Assembly (NCBI RefSeq): GCF_028745515.1
Contig: NZ_JAQZSG010000035.1
Coordinates: 1 to 48,797 of the forward strand
Source: Paenibacillus thermotolerans
GTDB taxonomy: Bacteria > Bacillota > Bacilli > Paenibacillales > YIM-B00363
Direction of reading: 5' to 3'
Length of the DNA: 48,797 bases
Shown: piece by piece, positions 33,664 to 42,376 of the stretch
Position numbering within the stretch: position 1 is the stretch's first letter
Layout: each line of letters begins with the position of its first letter
Translations under genes and position numbers: made by a program
The notes under the pieces: model-generated
What the model saw: the letters and a program-made list of their open reading frames with translations, nothing else
The model's database searches: none
Told to the model about the DNA's origin: nothing

Positions 33664-36585
33664 TTATTTTTTAATAATGCCGATCGTAACCGTTCCGTGC
33701 TCTCCCGCCAAATCGCAGGCCCATACTTCCGATTCCGCGACCTTTACGGACGCGCCTTCCGTGAAAACCGTCATCGGAGGGTCGATATTCATGTAAGATT
33801 CCAGCCCCTGGAACGTTTGCAGCGAATTTCCGATGATGATGTTCGCCGCTTCCGCCAGCGTATCCTCCATGAGCGCGTCCGCTTCCTCCGGCGTCACTTC
33901 GCCGTAAGCCATGCGCTTCATCAGCGTCTCAGAAGCGTACTCATCCATCGTGAGCACGAACATCCCTTCGAAAGCGCCTTGAACGCCGATGAACGAGGTC
34001 ACATTGTGCAGCAAAATTTTTTCGGTCGGCTCTTTACGGATGACGCTCCGTTCGGGGAACTCCATTCCCGTAGCCTCCAGGAAGAAATGCTGCGCTTTGT
34101 TTGCGAGCGGCTCGAGCAAGGATCCGACGGAGATGCACGGCATGTCCTCCGGACGGTCGTAGGGGAGCCGAATGGCAAACACGGTGCCTTTTCCCGGGGA
34201 GGATTCCACCGCCATCGTTCCCCCCAGCCTCTCCGCTTCATAAAGCACGGACGATAAGCCGACGCCTCGTCCGGACAGCTCCGTCACCTCGTCCTTAGAC
34301 GATATTTCACCCAAGAACACTAGCTTGAGCGCCTCGTCCTCGGTCAACCGCTCCAGCTCTTCCGGCTGCATGACGCCTTTTTCCAAAGCTTTGCGTTTCA
34401 CCTTATCCACATCGATGCCGCGGCCGTCGTCCGAGATCGTAATCGAGAGCTCGTTCTCGTTAAGCTCGACCCGGCAGCGGATTTCGCCCCACTCGTCCTT
34501 GCCTGCGGCTGCGCGCTCGTCGGGCGGTTCGATGCCGTGATCGACAGCGTTGCGGAACACATGAACGATCGAGCGGACGAGCGGCTGATACGGCTCGCCG
34601 TCAATGAGAAAATCGCCGCCTTCGATTTCGAAAGGCTTCAGCATCCTGTCCAATCGCTCGGCCATTCCCGCCACATAATCGGGGTAGGCGACCAGCATTT
34701 CTTTAAAAGGTTTGAATCGGAGCTTGCGCAGCTCCGGCAAAAGCAGCAAGCAATCCGCTTTGGAAAGCGTCGACACCATTTTGCGTTCGAGTTCCAGGAG
34801 CTTCGAGCGGTCGACGATCAGCATGCGCTCTTGCTCGAAGAAGGCGTCTCCCAATATCGAACGGAGCACCTCTTGCTCCTCGCGCAGCCATCCGCCCATC
34901 CGCAGCTCGCCGACGATCCGTGCGATTTCTGGGGCGGGGCGCAGCTCCGCTTCCTTGCTAAGGCGCGAAATGAGCGATTCCGCCTCATGAAGCCGTTCGG
35001 CCATCCGAATCATGCCGAGCTGGGCGAAGCTTCCTTTGAACGTATGTAAATTGCGGAACAGATCGAACAGCGCATTTTTGAGCCGCTCCCCCGTTAAGGC
35101 GGGGTCGAGACCTTCCGCGCACCATTCTTCGAACGATTGCACGACGGAGGCGTAATCGTTGTAATTGACGACGACCTTCACGACCATCTGGAGCGTGTTT
35201 CGCTCCTCCTCCATGCGGTTTTGCAGCTGCCTTTTCTCCGTAATGTCCGTAAGAATAACCATGCATCTTTCCGCTTCCGAACCGGCGTCGCCGTCGGCCG
35301 GAATCATCTTGTATTCCACTTGGACGTGTCTTTCTCCGATTCGGGTCTCGTCCGGAAGGAGCGGCATGTACACGTTTCTTTTCCCGGCGTCGGTTTCCTG
35401 AAACAGCTTGACGAGAAGTCGCTCTACAAAAATCCGCTGCTCGTCGTCCGCTCCCGCCAGCAGCTCCGGGAAGGAGCGGCCGGCGATCGATCCGCCGTAC
35501 AACCGGGTGCATTCGGCGCTAAATTCGTCGTCGACGGTAAGACTGGGGCCGAACGTAAGAAACCCCTGCCGTGCGTTATCGAGGAGATTTCGTACGCTTT
35601 TTTCCTTCTGCAGCAGCAGGCTTTGCGCGAGCTGGAGCTGCTGCTTGGAGCGGACAAGCTCTTCGTTCTGCGCTTCCAATTCGTCGTTCTGGTCCTCCAG
35701 CGTCGACTTTTGCCGCTGCATCTGCTCGGCGTACCGCTGCATATTGTCCATAATGCGGTTCGTCGAGTCCATCAGCGATTCCATCTCGCGAAGCGGCCGT
35801 TTCAGCACGATCTTCGCATCCAGCGATTTCTCCAAATCTTCTTCGGCGAGAGCTTTCACCTTTTGCTCAAGCTGCAATATAGGAGTAATAATCGGAACAG
35901 TAAACAGGGCGCTCATGATCCGGGTAAGCAAGAGGGCGAACATGAATAAAAGGAACACGACGATAAGCAGCCCAAATGTCAATGCAACCGGAAGCATCGG
36001 GTTGATGCCGACCATAATGGAGCCGATTTCGTTGCCGTCCGCATCGGTAATCGAGTGGACGGTTTCGATTTTGTAATACTCGAACAGCTTGCCGATCAAG
36101 CCTTCCGCAGGCATGCTGATCGAGGAAATGTTGGAATACAGCACATCGCTGCCCAGCAGCACCTGCACATAGACGGCGTCCTCCTGGACAGGAGCGCCTT
36201 GAATCGCTCCGTCTTCCTCCGTAAAGGAGTACGACCACGACAGCTGCTCCACCTTCGTGATATGCTCGATTCTATCGCGAACCCACTTCATGGCTTCCGT
36301 GTCGGAGCTGTCGAGCTCGCTCAGCGAGGCCAATCCGAAATGCTCGAGAAATATCGGAGAGCTGAAATCGTTGGCCAGCGACGAACCGAAATGGTTCGAA
36401 ACCGCATAGGAAACGGGACGAAATATGCCCGCGACCGTGAGCAGTAATATACAACTAAAAAGAAGGATATTAATAAATGAGGAAAAATGGATGTTCCGCA
36501 CAATACGCTTCCTAAGCGTGCGGCGGTTTTTTCGTTTCGGTTTCTGGGTCTCGGGGAGGGGGCTCGGTCGGATGGCTTGATTCAT
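33664..36585 (-). CDS. CheA-like membrane histidine kinase with C-terminal CheX-type domain
   Basis: 973 residues. Two membrane segments (about 33-55 and 205-230) frame an extracytoplasmic sensor, followed by HAMP, a long coiled coil (about 265-330), a PAS domain, and an HPt domain whose phospho-acceptor is His514 in NLHTFKGSF. A CheA-type HATPase follows (HVFRNAVDHGIE, DDGRGID, SGRGVGLSSV). From about residue 860 comes a CheX/CheC-like region (NVTSFIGVQGAFEGMFVLTMDE, TLAEAANIIIGNSL), retaining the ExxN pair seen in those phosphatases. A kinase and a phosphatase-like domain in one chain is unusual. It is cotranscribed with the CheY-STAS-like protein. Confidence 0.9.
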   Translation of the reverse strand: MNQAIRPSPLPETQKPKRKNRRTLRKRIVRNIHFSSFINILLFSCILLLTVAGIFRPVSYAVSNHFGSSLANDFSSPIFLEHFGLASLSELDSSDTEAMKWVRDRIEHITKVEQLSWSYSFTEEDGAIQGAPVQEDAVYVQVLLGSDVLYSNISSISMPAEGLIGKLFEYYKIETVHSITDADGNEIGSIMVGINPMLPVALTFGLLIVVFLLFMFALLLTRIMSALFTVPIITPILQLEQKVKALAEEDLEKSLDAKIVLKRPLREMESLMDSTNRIMDNMQRYAEQMQRQKSTLEDQNDELEAQNEELVRSKQQLQLAQSLLLQKEKSVRNLLDNARQGFLTFGPSLTVDDEFSAECTRLYGGSIAGRSFPELLAGADDEQRIFVERLLVKLFQETDAGKRNVYMPLLPDETRIGERHVQVEYKMIPADGDAGSEAERCMVILTDITEKRQLQNRMEEERNTLQMVVKVVVNYNDYASVVQSFEEWCAEGLDPALTGERLKNALFDLFRNLHTFKGSFAQLGMIRMAERLHEAESLISRLSKEAELRPAPEIARIVGELRMGGWLREEQEVLRSILGDAFFEQERMLIVDRSKLLELERKMVSTLSKADCLLLLPELRKLRFKPFKEMLVAYPDYVAGMAERLDRMLKPFEIEGGDFLIDGEPYQPLVRSIVHVFRNAVDHGIEPPDERAAAGKDEWGEIRCRVELNENELSITISDDGRGIDVDKVKRKALEKGVMQPEELERLTEDEALKLVFLGEISSKDEVTELSGRGVGLSSVLYEAERLGGTMAVESSPGKGTVFAIRLPYDRPEDMPCISVGSLLEPLANKAQHFFLEATGMEFPERSVIRKEPTEKILLHNVTSFIGVQGAFEGMFVLTMDEYASETLMKRMAYGEVTPEEADALMEDTLAEAANIIIGNSLQTFQGLESYMNIDPPMTVFTEGASVKVAESEVWACDLAGEHGTVTIGIIKK

Positions 36586-36742
36586 TTTGTCGCGATCACC
36601 TGTTTTTCTAGGAAATTAGCATCATTTAGCAATCTAGCACCTATTATAGCAAATTATTTAATGGGAAGAATGATTGAGTAGGAAAAGCTTGTTTCGTGTA
36701 AAATGGTACTGAAAAACATTACTTAGTGCGGAGGGGAATCAA

Positions 36743-37375
36743 ATGTCGATGGATGCGGAGCAGTATACGGAATCGTTGCTTCCTTCGGATGCGCAGCTGG
36801 ACAAAGTGCTCGAGTCGATCCGTGCGAACGGAATGCCGGAAATATCGGTCAAACCGGGATACGGCCGGCTGCTTACTTTGCTTGTAGCCGCTTCGGGGGC
36901 GAAACGCGTGCTTGAAATCGGAGCGCTTGGAGGCTATAGCGGCATATGCTTGGCAAGGGGACTGCGGGACGGCGGCGAATTGATTTCGCTGGAGCTGAAG
37001 CAAGATTTCGCCGACCTCGCTTACCGGAATTTATCCGAAGCCGGCTTCGGGAGCATGGTCAACTATCGGGTGGGGGAAGCGTTGGACAGCTTGGAGGCTT
37101 TGGCGCAGGAAGGGCAGAGGTTCGATTTCTTCTTTATCGATGCTGACAAGGGGAATTATCCGAATTACTTGGAATGGGCGCTGCGGCTTGGGAATCCCGG
37201 GGCGATCATTGTCGGAGACAACACCTTGCAAAACGGAAGAGTAATGAATGAAGATGCCCAGTCGCCTTCGGTCGTCGCCATGCGGGAATTCAACGAGCGG
37301 ATGACATCGGACCCTCGACTTGACGGACTGCTGCTGCCGGCTTACGACGGATTAGCCATTGCGCGCATCAAGTGA
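36743..37375 (+). CDS. SAM-dependent O-methyltransferase (COMT family)
   Basis: 210 residues of the class I methyltransferase fold resembling catechol/caffeoyl-CoA O-methyltransferases. Motif I is VLEIGALGGYSGICLARG, the acidic loop is ISLELKQDFADLA and the metal-binding pair is in FFFIDADKGNYPNY. The acceptor is likely a catechol or other small phenol, not determined. GGAGGGG precedes the ATG. Monocistronic. Confidence 0.92.
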   Translation: MSMDAEQYTESLLPSDAQLDKVLESIRANGMPEISVKPGYGRLLTLLVAASGAKRVLEIGALGGYSGICLARGLRDGGELISLELKQDFADLAYRNLSEAGFGSMVNYRVGEALDSLEALAQEGQRFDFFFIDADKGNYPNYLEWALRLGNPGAIIVGDNTLQNGRVMNEDAQSPSVVAMREFNERMTSDPRLDGLLLPAYDGLAIARIK

Positions 37376-37388
37376 ATACATAATTTTG

Positions 37389-37419
37389 CTCCGGAGTTCA
37401 TCTCGCTCCGGAGTTTTTT
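37389..37419 (+). terminator. Intrinsic terminator after the methyltransferase
   Basis: Two CTCCGGAG palindromes (37389-37396 and 37406-37413) can pair with each other and are followed by six T. Confidence 0.8.
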
Positions 37420-37465
37420 ATATTCGAAACTATGACAGCCGAAAGAATGCAATGTGATGAGAACC

Positions 37466-37728
37466 AATCGTGGTGAGGGCCTTATCGCGTTCGTGTTGGG
37501 GACCGGATATCGTGTTGGGGACTTTTTGTGTTAAGAGGCTGAAATCGTGTTGGGGACTGTATCGTGTTGTGGACCGAATCGTGTTGAGGACTGAATCGTG
37601 TTTGAGGATCGTATCGTGGTGAGGACTGAATCGTGTTTAAGGACCGTATCGTGGTGAGGACTGAATCGATTTGAGGACTGAATCGTGTTGAGGACCGTTT
37701 AGTGTTGAGGACTATCCGTGTTGGACCC
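37466..37728. repeat. ~17-bp tandem repeat array, about fifteen units
   Basis: Consensus ATCGTGTTGAGGACYGA repeats about fifteen times with a 17 +/- 1 bp period, drifting at both ends (GTGTTGGGGAC first, GTGTTGGACCCC last). The best units are in the middle, about 37561-37690. A minus-strand open frame through the array (37482-37841, 119 residues) is just the repeat translated, giving reiterated SPQHDSV/NTIQS. I see no RBS, domain or promoter for it. Positions 37376-38014 hold no other gene until the zinc-ribbon protein. Confidence 0.9.
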
Positions 37729-37729
37729 C

Positions 37730-37750
37730 TTATCACCATGACTCCGGTAG
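37730..37750. repeat. Single copy of the TTATCACCAT-ACTCCGG repeat
   Basis: This directly follows the 17-bp array and differs by one base from the copy at 25339-25359. A truncated relative (AACCGGAGTTATA, inverted) occurs near 37848. Two distant intergenic zones therefore share one dispersed element. Confidence 0.75.
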
Positions 37751-37924
37751 TCGGATTACCAAAACTTTCATCGTTTTTTTGCCGACAAACCTTGGAACGG
37801 TTACGATCCATTCCGGCTCTGGCGTTAACCATTGCATTCAAGTAACAACCGGAGTTATATATATAGTCAACTAACAGAGGAATGTTTCTCTGAGGAGCAA
37901 CTCTCCAAAGTGAGGGAAAAAAGA

Positions 37925-37953
37925 TTGAAATGGGAACAGGTGTTTGATATAAT
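37925..37953 (+). promoter_or_regulatory. Strong SigA-type promoter of the zinc-ribbon protein
   Basis: TTGAAA (37925-37930), 17-bp spacer, TATAAT (37948-37953) with an extended TG just before. The leader of about 55 bases contains the 8-bp repeat array. Confidence 0.85.
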
Positions 37954-37969
37954 GTAAAAAAAGGAAGCG

Positions 37970-38007
37970 CGGAGAAACGGAAAAACGGAAAAACGGAGAA
38001 ACGGAGG
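37970..38007 (+). repeat. 8-bp repeat (CGGARAAA) abutting the RBS
   Basis: Four perfect-length copies of CGGA(G/A)AAA at 37970-38001 run directly into CGGAGG (38002-38007), which is the ribosome binding site of the next gene. Copy-number change would alter leader length or add a further purine-rich RBS-like unit. Such simple repeats can cause phase variation; none is demonstrated here. Confidence 0.85.
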
Positions 38008-38014
38008 TTTGCTC

Positions 38015-38788
38015 ATGGACAAGGTTGCTGCGTACGTGTTTGCCGGTGCGATCGACGATTGGACGGTGCTTCGAGGCCAATTTGATTTTGAGCGCATTTT
38101 TCCGAATGAGGAGGTATGCCGGGCTTATTTGTTCCGCCGGCGCTGGCCGTCCGGCTTTGTTTGCCCCCGCTGTTACGATGTAACCGGCTACGAGCTTCAT
38201 AACAGGGAGCTTATTGAGTGCGCCAACCGAAAGTGCCGTTATCAAACCTCCATCACTTCCGGAACGATTTTTCACCGCAGCAAATTGCCTCTTCGCATAT
38301 GGTTTAAAGCGCTCCAGCTGTATACCGGGAAAAACATCTTCTCGCCTTCGGCGTTCAGCAGGCTGCTGAAGGTGTCATATAAGACGGCATGGTCGATGCT
38401 GCAAAAGCTGCATGAAGCTTACAAATGTTACGATAGGGAGCAGCTTAGCGAGCTTCATCATCCTCTTGCCGCGGTAATTAACGACCCCGCAGACGAAGAG
38501 GATTGCGGGTTAACGGACGAGATTTTGATGGCTCACGAATGCACGGACGGAATCGAGGAAGAGGGAGCTTTGCCGGACGACCCGGAGGAGGCAGCGGCGT
38601 TCTCCGCTGCGGGTCTGCTCCTGCAGAAGAAAATAACGAAGGAGGAATGGATGAAGCGGAAATGGATTCGGAAGGTTATGTTTCAAACGCCGGGACGACG
38701 TTTGCCGGGATTTTTTCTGTTGTATTTCAATGCGTGTATATGGTCGCCGCCGATCTACCGGATCAATAGGTTTAGCTTTTCCTTATGA
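38015..38788 (+). CDS. IS1595-type zinc-ribbon protein without the transposase catalytic domain
   Basis: 257 residues. Residues about 20-125 match the N-terminal part of IS1595/ISXO2-family transposases: zinc-ribbon cysteines in FVCPRCYDVTG and ECANRKCRYQTSI, then SGTIFHRSKLPLRIWFKALQL and an HTH-like SAFSRLLKVSYKTAWSMLQKL. The DDE-type catalytic domain expected next is missing. Instead there is an acidic stretch (about 153-200) and a hydrophobic end. ATG 38015 with GGAGG 7 bases upstream. Strong promoter and intact frame suggest a domesticated DNA-binding protein; a decayed transposase is the alternative. Its stop overlaps the convergent MFS gene by 6 bp. Confidence 0.78.
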   Translation: MDKVAAYVFAGAIDDWTVLRGQFDFERIFPNEEVCRAYLFRRRWPSGFVCPRCYDVTGYELHNRELIECANRKCRYQTSITSGTIFHRSKLPLRIWFKALQLYTGKNIFSPSAFSRLLKVSYKTAWSMLQKLHEAYKCYDREQLSELHHPLAAVINDPADEEDCGLTDEILMAHECTDGIEEEGALPDDPEEAAAFSAAGLLLQKKITKEEWMKRKWIRKVMFQTPGRRLPGFFLLYFNACIWSPPIYRINRFSFSL

Positions 38789-39991
38789 AGAGGACACGGA
38801 AGCGGAACGATTTCGCAGCGTAAAGTAAGCCCATGTCGCATTCCCGAGCAGTAATATGCATGCGAACAAAAAAATGCCCCGAATGCCGATCATACCTGAC
38901 ATCAAGCCTCCCGCCATAGGGCCGAGAATGTTCCCGAGGCTTAGAAAGCTGCTGTTAAAGCCGAAGGTGCGGCTTTCCATTCCGTCCGGCGTAAATTTGC
39001 GCAGTAAAGCATTGACCGAGGGAAGCATGCCGCCCATAAATATGCCCATCACGAAGCGGGAAGCAAGCAGCTGCCACACGTTACTAACGAAGGCTTGGGG
39101 AACGAACGCCAGCGCCGAACCGAGCAGGCAAACCGCCAGCACCTTTTCATGCCCTACACGGTCGGCGAACCTCCCCAGCAGCGGGGAAGCGGCCATATTG
39201 GCAAAACCCGTTACCGAGCCGACGAGCCCTGAATAAAATGCGAGCATAACTTGTCCATGAAGCTCTTGCACGAACAATGGAATGAGCAGCGCAGAGCTTT
39301 GAATGGAAACTTGGATGCCTACGGTAAGAGCGAACAAAGCGGGAAGCTGTCTTGCCTGAACCAGCTTGCGGAAGCTTGCCGTCAGCGACATTTTTGCCGC
39401 TGTCCTTGCTTCCTGCTTGTTGAAGTTTTCTTTGACGATCAACATTGCTAATAGCGATGCGATAAATACGAGACTGCCGGTTATGTAGAAAATCGGCCGA
39501 TAGCCGACCCATTCGGCCAGCAAGCCTCCGATAAACGGTCCCAGAATCGTTCCGGCGACCGCTCCCGATTGCAATGTGCCCATTGCAAAGCCCATCCGTG
39601 CCTTTGGAGCGGTAGCGGACATCAGTGCGACCGCGGCTGGGACGTTGCCTGAAATCAGACCGTTAATCATGCGAAGCGCCAGCAGCTGCCAGGCGTTCGT
39701 AGCAAATCCCATTAATAGTAAAACAATGGACATTCCGAATCCGGAGCGCAATAGCATGATTTTTCTGCCGTAGCGATCGGCGAGACCACCCCACAGCGGC
39801 TGGAAGATGAACGAAGTGATGAAGTTGCTTGCAAATATCGCATTGGCCCACCAAGCTACCGCCTTCGGATCGGTCACGCCCAAATCTTCCTGCAAATATA
39901 ACGAAATAAACGGTATGATCATCGTCATGCCGGCCATAACGAAAAATTGTCCGAACCATAGCACGGCTAAATTGATTTTCCATCGTTCCAT
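38783..39991 (-). CDS. MFS transporter (DHA1-type multidrug efflux family)
   Basis: 402 residues, 12 membrane segments. The loop 2-3 motif is GGLADRYGRKIML, its mirror in the second half is LLGRFADRVGHEKVL, and motif C-like AGTILGPFIGG is present, as in proton-driven drug exporters. I chose the ATG at 39991, before MERWKINLAVLW, because GGAAG lies 5 bases upstream; the longer frame (start 40045) adds a hydrophilic extension not expected. No substrate can be inferred. No specific regulator is adjacent. Confidence 0.9.
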   Translation of the reverse strand: MERWKINLAVLWFGQFFVMAGMTMIIPFISLYLQEDLGVTDPKAVAWWANAIFASNFITSFIFQPLWGGLADRYGRKIMLLRSGFGMSIVLLLMGFATNAWQLLALRMINGLISGNVPAAVALMSATAPKARMGFAMGTLQSGAVAGTILGPFIGGLLAEWVGYRPIFYITGSLVFIASLLAMLIVKENFNKQEARTAAKMSLTASFRKLVQARQLPALFALTVGIQVSIQSSALLIPLFVQELHGQVMLAFYSGLVGSVTGFANMAASPLLGRFADRVGHEKVLAVCLLGSALAFVPQAFVSNVWQLLASRFVMGIFMGGMLPSVNALLRKFTPDGMESRTFGFNSSFLSLGNILGPMAGGLMSGMIGIRGIFLFACILLLGNATWAYFTLRNRSASVSSS

Positions 39992-40124
39992 CTGCTCTTC
40001 CGCTCCTCTCGTTCTTGTTATTATACACGATTTTGACGAATGCATAATTTTGCTAAAGGCGGGTCACCTTAATGCATGGCAGTACATCCAAGCTTTACCA
40101 AACGCATAAGGAGATGACCCATTC

Positions 40125-40877
40125 ATGAAGTTCGGTGCACATGAGGTATTGGAATGCGCTGAGATTTTGCGCGAAAAGACGAATTTGATCAACCATTTCG
40201 CTTTATATGAGCAGGAGGCGCAAAACGGGCAGCTTCGTTCGATGATTCGCCACCATATGGAAACCGCTATGATGGCTTACGACGAAATGGTAGGCTATAC
40301 GCATGACTACAGCGCCAGTCTGGGGATGCAGCCCCCTTTTCCGCAGCCTGATCCGAACATAGAGAGCTTGAAATACGGGTTGAGAAACCCGAAACCGATG
40401 GCGCCGCAGCCGACCGGCCGGTTTAACGATTTAATGATTATGAACGCGATGCTTGCATGCCACAAGGCTTCCGCAGAATGCCACATCCAGCGCGGACTGG
40501 AGGTATCCGATCCGAATTTGCGCCGGATGTTCTTGAACGGGGCGATTACCTGCTACAACCAAGCCTACGAAGTGTTCTTATTTATGAACCAGCAGGGCAC
40601 ATATCAAGTTCCGTCGATGGACAACCATACGGCGAAAACTTACCTCCACTCTTTCCAACCCATGAATCAGCAAGGCGGAATGGGGGTCGGCATGAATGCA
40701 GGAATGAATGCCGGCATGAACGTGGGGGCGAGCGCCGGTATGTCCGCCGGAACGATGGGGACGCATGCCGGTATGTCCGCCGGAACGATGGGAACGCATG
40801 CCGGTACGATGGGAACGAACGCCGGCATGCCGGCCGGCGGCAACATGGGAACGGGCATGAATATGGGAACGCATTAA
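40125..40877 (+). CDS. CotF-family spore coat protein with Met/Gly/Ala repeat tail
   Basis: 250 residues. Residues 1-165 form the helical coat F domain (HEVLECAEILREKTNLINHFALY, MNAMLACHKASAECH, FLNGAITCYNQAYEVFLFM), typical of spore coat proteins assembled around the endospore. The tail (about 185-250) is low complexity, built of AGMNAGM and AGMSAGTMGTH units. TAAGGAG precedes the ATG. Flanked by terminators, so monocistronic and probably expressed in the mother cell; no sigma-K promoter was identified with confidence. Confidence 0.92.
   Translation: MKFGAHEVLECAEILREKTNLINHFALYEQEAQNGQLRSMIRHHMETAMMAYDEMVGYTHDYSASLGMQPPFPQPDPNIESLKYGLRNPKPMAPQPTGRFNDLMIMNAMLACHKASAECHIQRGLEVSDPNLRRMFLNGAITCYNQAYEVFLFMNQQGTYQVPSMDNHTAKTYLHSFQPMNQQGGMGVGMNAGMNAGMNVGASAGMSAGTMGTHAGMSAGTMGTHAGTMGTNAGMPAGGNMGTGMNMGTH
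40734..40799 (+). repeat. 33-bp direct repeat inside the coat gene
   Basis: Two adjacent 33-bp units, nearly identical, encode AGMSAGTMGTH twice, followed by a shortened unit. Being in frame, length changes would only lengthen or shorten the tail by 11 residues. Confidence 0.9.
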
Positions 40878-40903
40878 GCTCATTACATTAACGATTCTCG
40901 GAA

Positions 40904-40933
40904 AAGAAGCGTCCCGCAGACGCTTCTTTTTTT
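40904..40933 (+). terminator. Intrinsic terminator after the coat gene
   Basis: AAGAAGCGTC (40904-40913) pairs with GACGCTTCTT (40919-40928), loop CCGCA, then a T-run to 40933. Confidence 0.92.
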
Positions 40934-40987
40934 GGTATAATGGCGAAAGTATATGGGGAGAGGACACGTACATAAGGGGAATAAACA

Positions 40988-42319
40988 ATGATCCGCAGTC
41001 GAACTGAGATAGCGCGAAAGCGCAAACAACAAAGGCGGCGCCGTTTGGCGGCGGCGAACTTGTGTTTATTGGCTGCAATAGCAGCCGTTTTGTTATGGAA
41101 CGGTTGGTCCACGGGTCAGGGCGGGGACCGCTCCGCCGAGCCGCCGGCCGTCGAACGCACCGATGACGTTCCGGGCGATTCCGCCGGGGTTGGACCCGGA
41201 GATGCCGAGGAGTCTGAAAATACGGCCGGACCGGACGATGCGGACGAACCCGCGGACGGTTCTAAAGCGGGCGCCGGGGATGGACAATCATCAGGGGACG
41301 TTTCGGACGGGGACGATTCATTAGACGGAGGAGCTTTGGAGGATCGAGCTTCCTCCGTGCGGCTTGCTTTTGTAGGCGATGTTCTGCTAGGCAGCTATGT
41401 AGAGACGCTTATGAAACGCAACGGCTTTGAGTACCCGTATTTGCAGGTGAAGCAGCTGCTTCAGGACGCGGACGTGACGGCGGCCAATTTGGAAACGGCG
41501 GTCACGGGCGACCGTGAGAAGGCCGGGCTGAAGCAGTACGAATTCCGTAGTCCGCCGGAGGCTCTGCCTGCTTTTGCCGATGCGGGCTTCGATATCGTGA
41601 CGCTGGCGAACAACCATACGCTCGATTTCGGTCCGGAAGGTCTTCGCGATACGTTTCGGCACTTGAAGGACAACAACATTCAATACGTAGGAGCGGGAGA
41701 AAATGCTGAAGAAGCGTTCGCACCCGTATATATCGAGAAGAACGGGCTCACAATCGCTTACCTTGGCCTCAGCCGGGTCGTCCCAAACGTGGATTGGAAG
41801 GCGGGTAAAAATAAGCTGGGGGTTGCCGAAACCTACGATTATCGCCGTGCCCTCGAGGAGATCCGGAAGGCGAAGGAGCAGGCGGACTTAGTAGTGGTAC
41901 TGGCGCATTGGGGCAACGAACGGGAGCTGAATGCGGATCCGCTGAAGCAAACCGATTTGGGTCACCGGTACATCGATGCCGGGGCGGACCTTGTTATCGG
42001 TTCGCATCCCCACGTGCTTCAAGGAATTGAGAGCTACAAAGATAAGTGGATCGTGTACAGCTTGGGGAATTTTGTATTTACGACATCCAAGGATCCTTTA
42101 ACGTACGATTCGGGGATCGTTTACGCCGATTGCGACCGGGCGGGCGCCTGCAGCTTGCAGCTGGTGCCTGTCAAGGCAGATTCGCCGCAGCCGGTGCCGA
42201 TGGAGGCGGACGACGCTTCCAAAGTCATTGAGCGCGTTTCTTCTCTTTCCGTGAACGCGGTATTGAATGAGGACGGCCGCGTAAGACGAAGCTCGTCCGG
42301 TGAAGGAGATGCACGATAA
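40988..42319 (+). CDS. CapA-family (PGA-type) membrane-anchored metallophosphatase-like protein
   Basis: 443 residues. A basic N-terminus and one membrane anchor (LAAANLCLLAAIAAVLLW) are followed by an acidic, Gly/Asp-rich linker (about 40-120) and a CapA domain: LAFVGDVLLGSY, AANLETAVTG, LANNHTLDFG, LAHWGNERE, GSHPHVLQG, YSLGNFVF. Family members act in poly-gamma-glutamate capsule handling or on other surface polymers. No capB/capC is nearby, so the substrate is open. TATAAT at 40936-40941 follows the previous terminator; AAGGGGA precedes the ATG. Confidence 0.9.
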   Translation: MIRSRTEIARKRKQQRRRRLAAANLCLLAAIAAVLLWNGWSTGQGGDRSAEPPAVERTDDVPGDSAGVGPGDAEESENTAGPDDADEPADGSKAGAGDGQSSGDVSDGDDSLDGGALEDRASSVRLAFVGDVLLGSYVETLMKRNGFEYPYLQVKQLLQDADVTAANLETAVTGDREKAGLKQYEFRSPPEALPAFADAGFDIVTLANNHTLDFGPEGLRDTFRHLKDNNIQYVGAGENAEEAFAPVYIEKNGLTIAYLGLSRVVPNVDWKAGKNKLGVAETYDYRRALEEIRKAKEQADLVVVLAHWGNERELNADPLKQTDLGHRYIDAGADLVIGSHPHVLQGIESYKDKWIVYSLGNFVFTTSKDPLTYDSGIVYADCDRAGACSLQLVPVKADSPQPVPMEADDASKVIERVSSLSVNAVLNEDGRVRRSSSGEGDAR

Positions 42320-42376
42320 TAGTGCTTTGAAGGCAAGTTTGAGAACGGAAATCCGAAAGGAACGTGACATTCGGAA

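Noticed and set aside
37482-37841. 119-residue minus-strand open frame over the 17-bp array
   Set aside because: The repeat period is not a multiple of three, the product is only translated repeat, and no RBS or promoter is visible.
38015-38788. Intact IS1595-type insertion sequence
   Set aside because: The catalytic domain is absent, and I found no terminal inverted repeats or target duplications around it.
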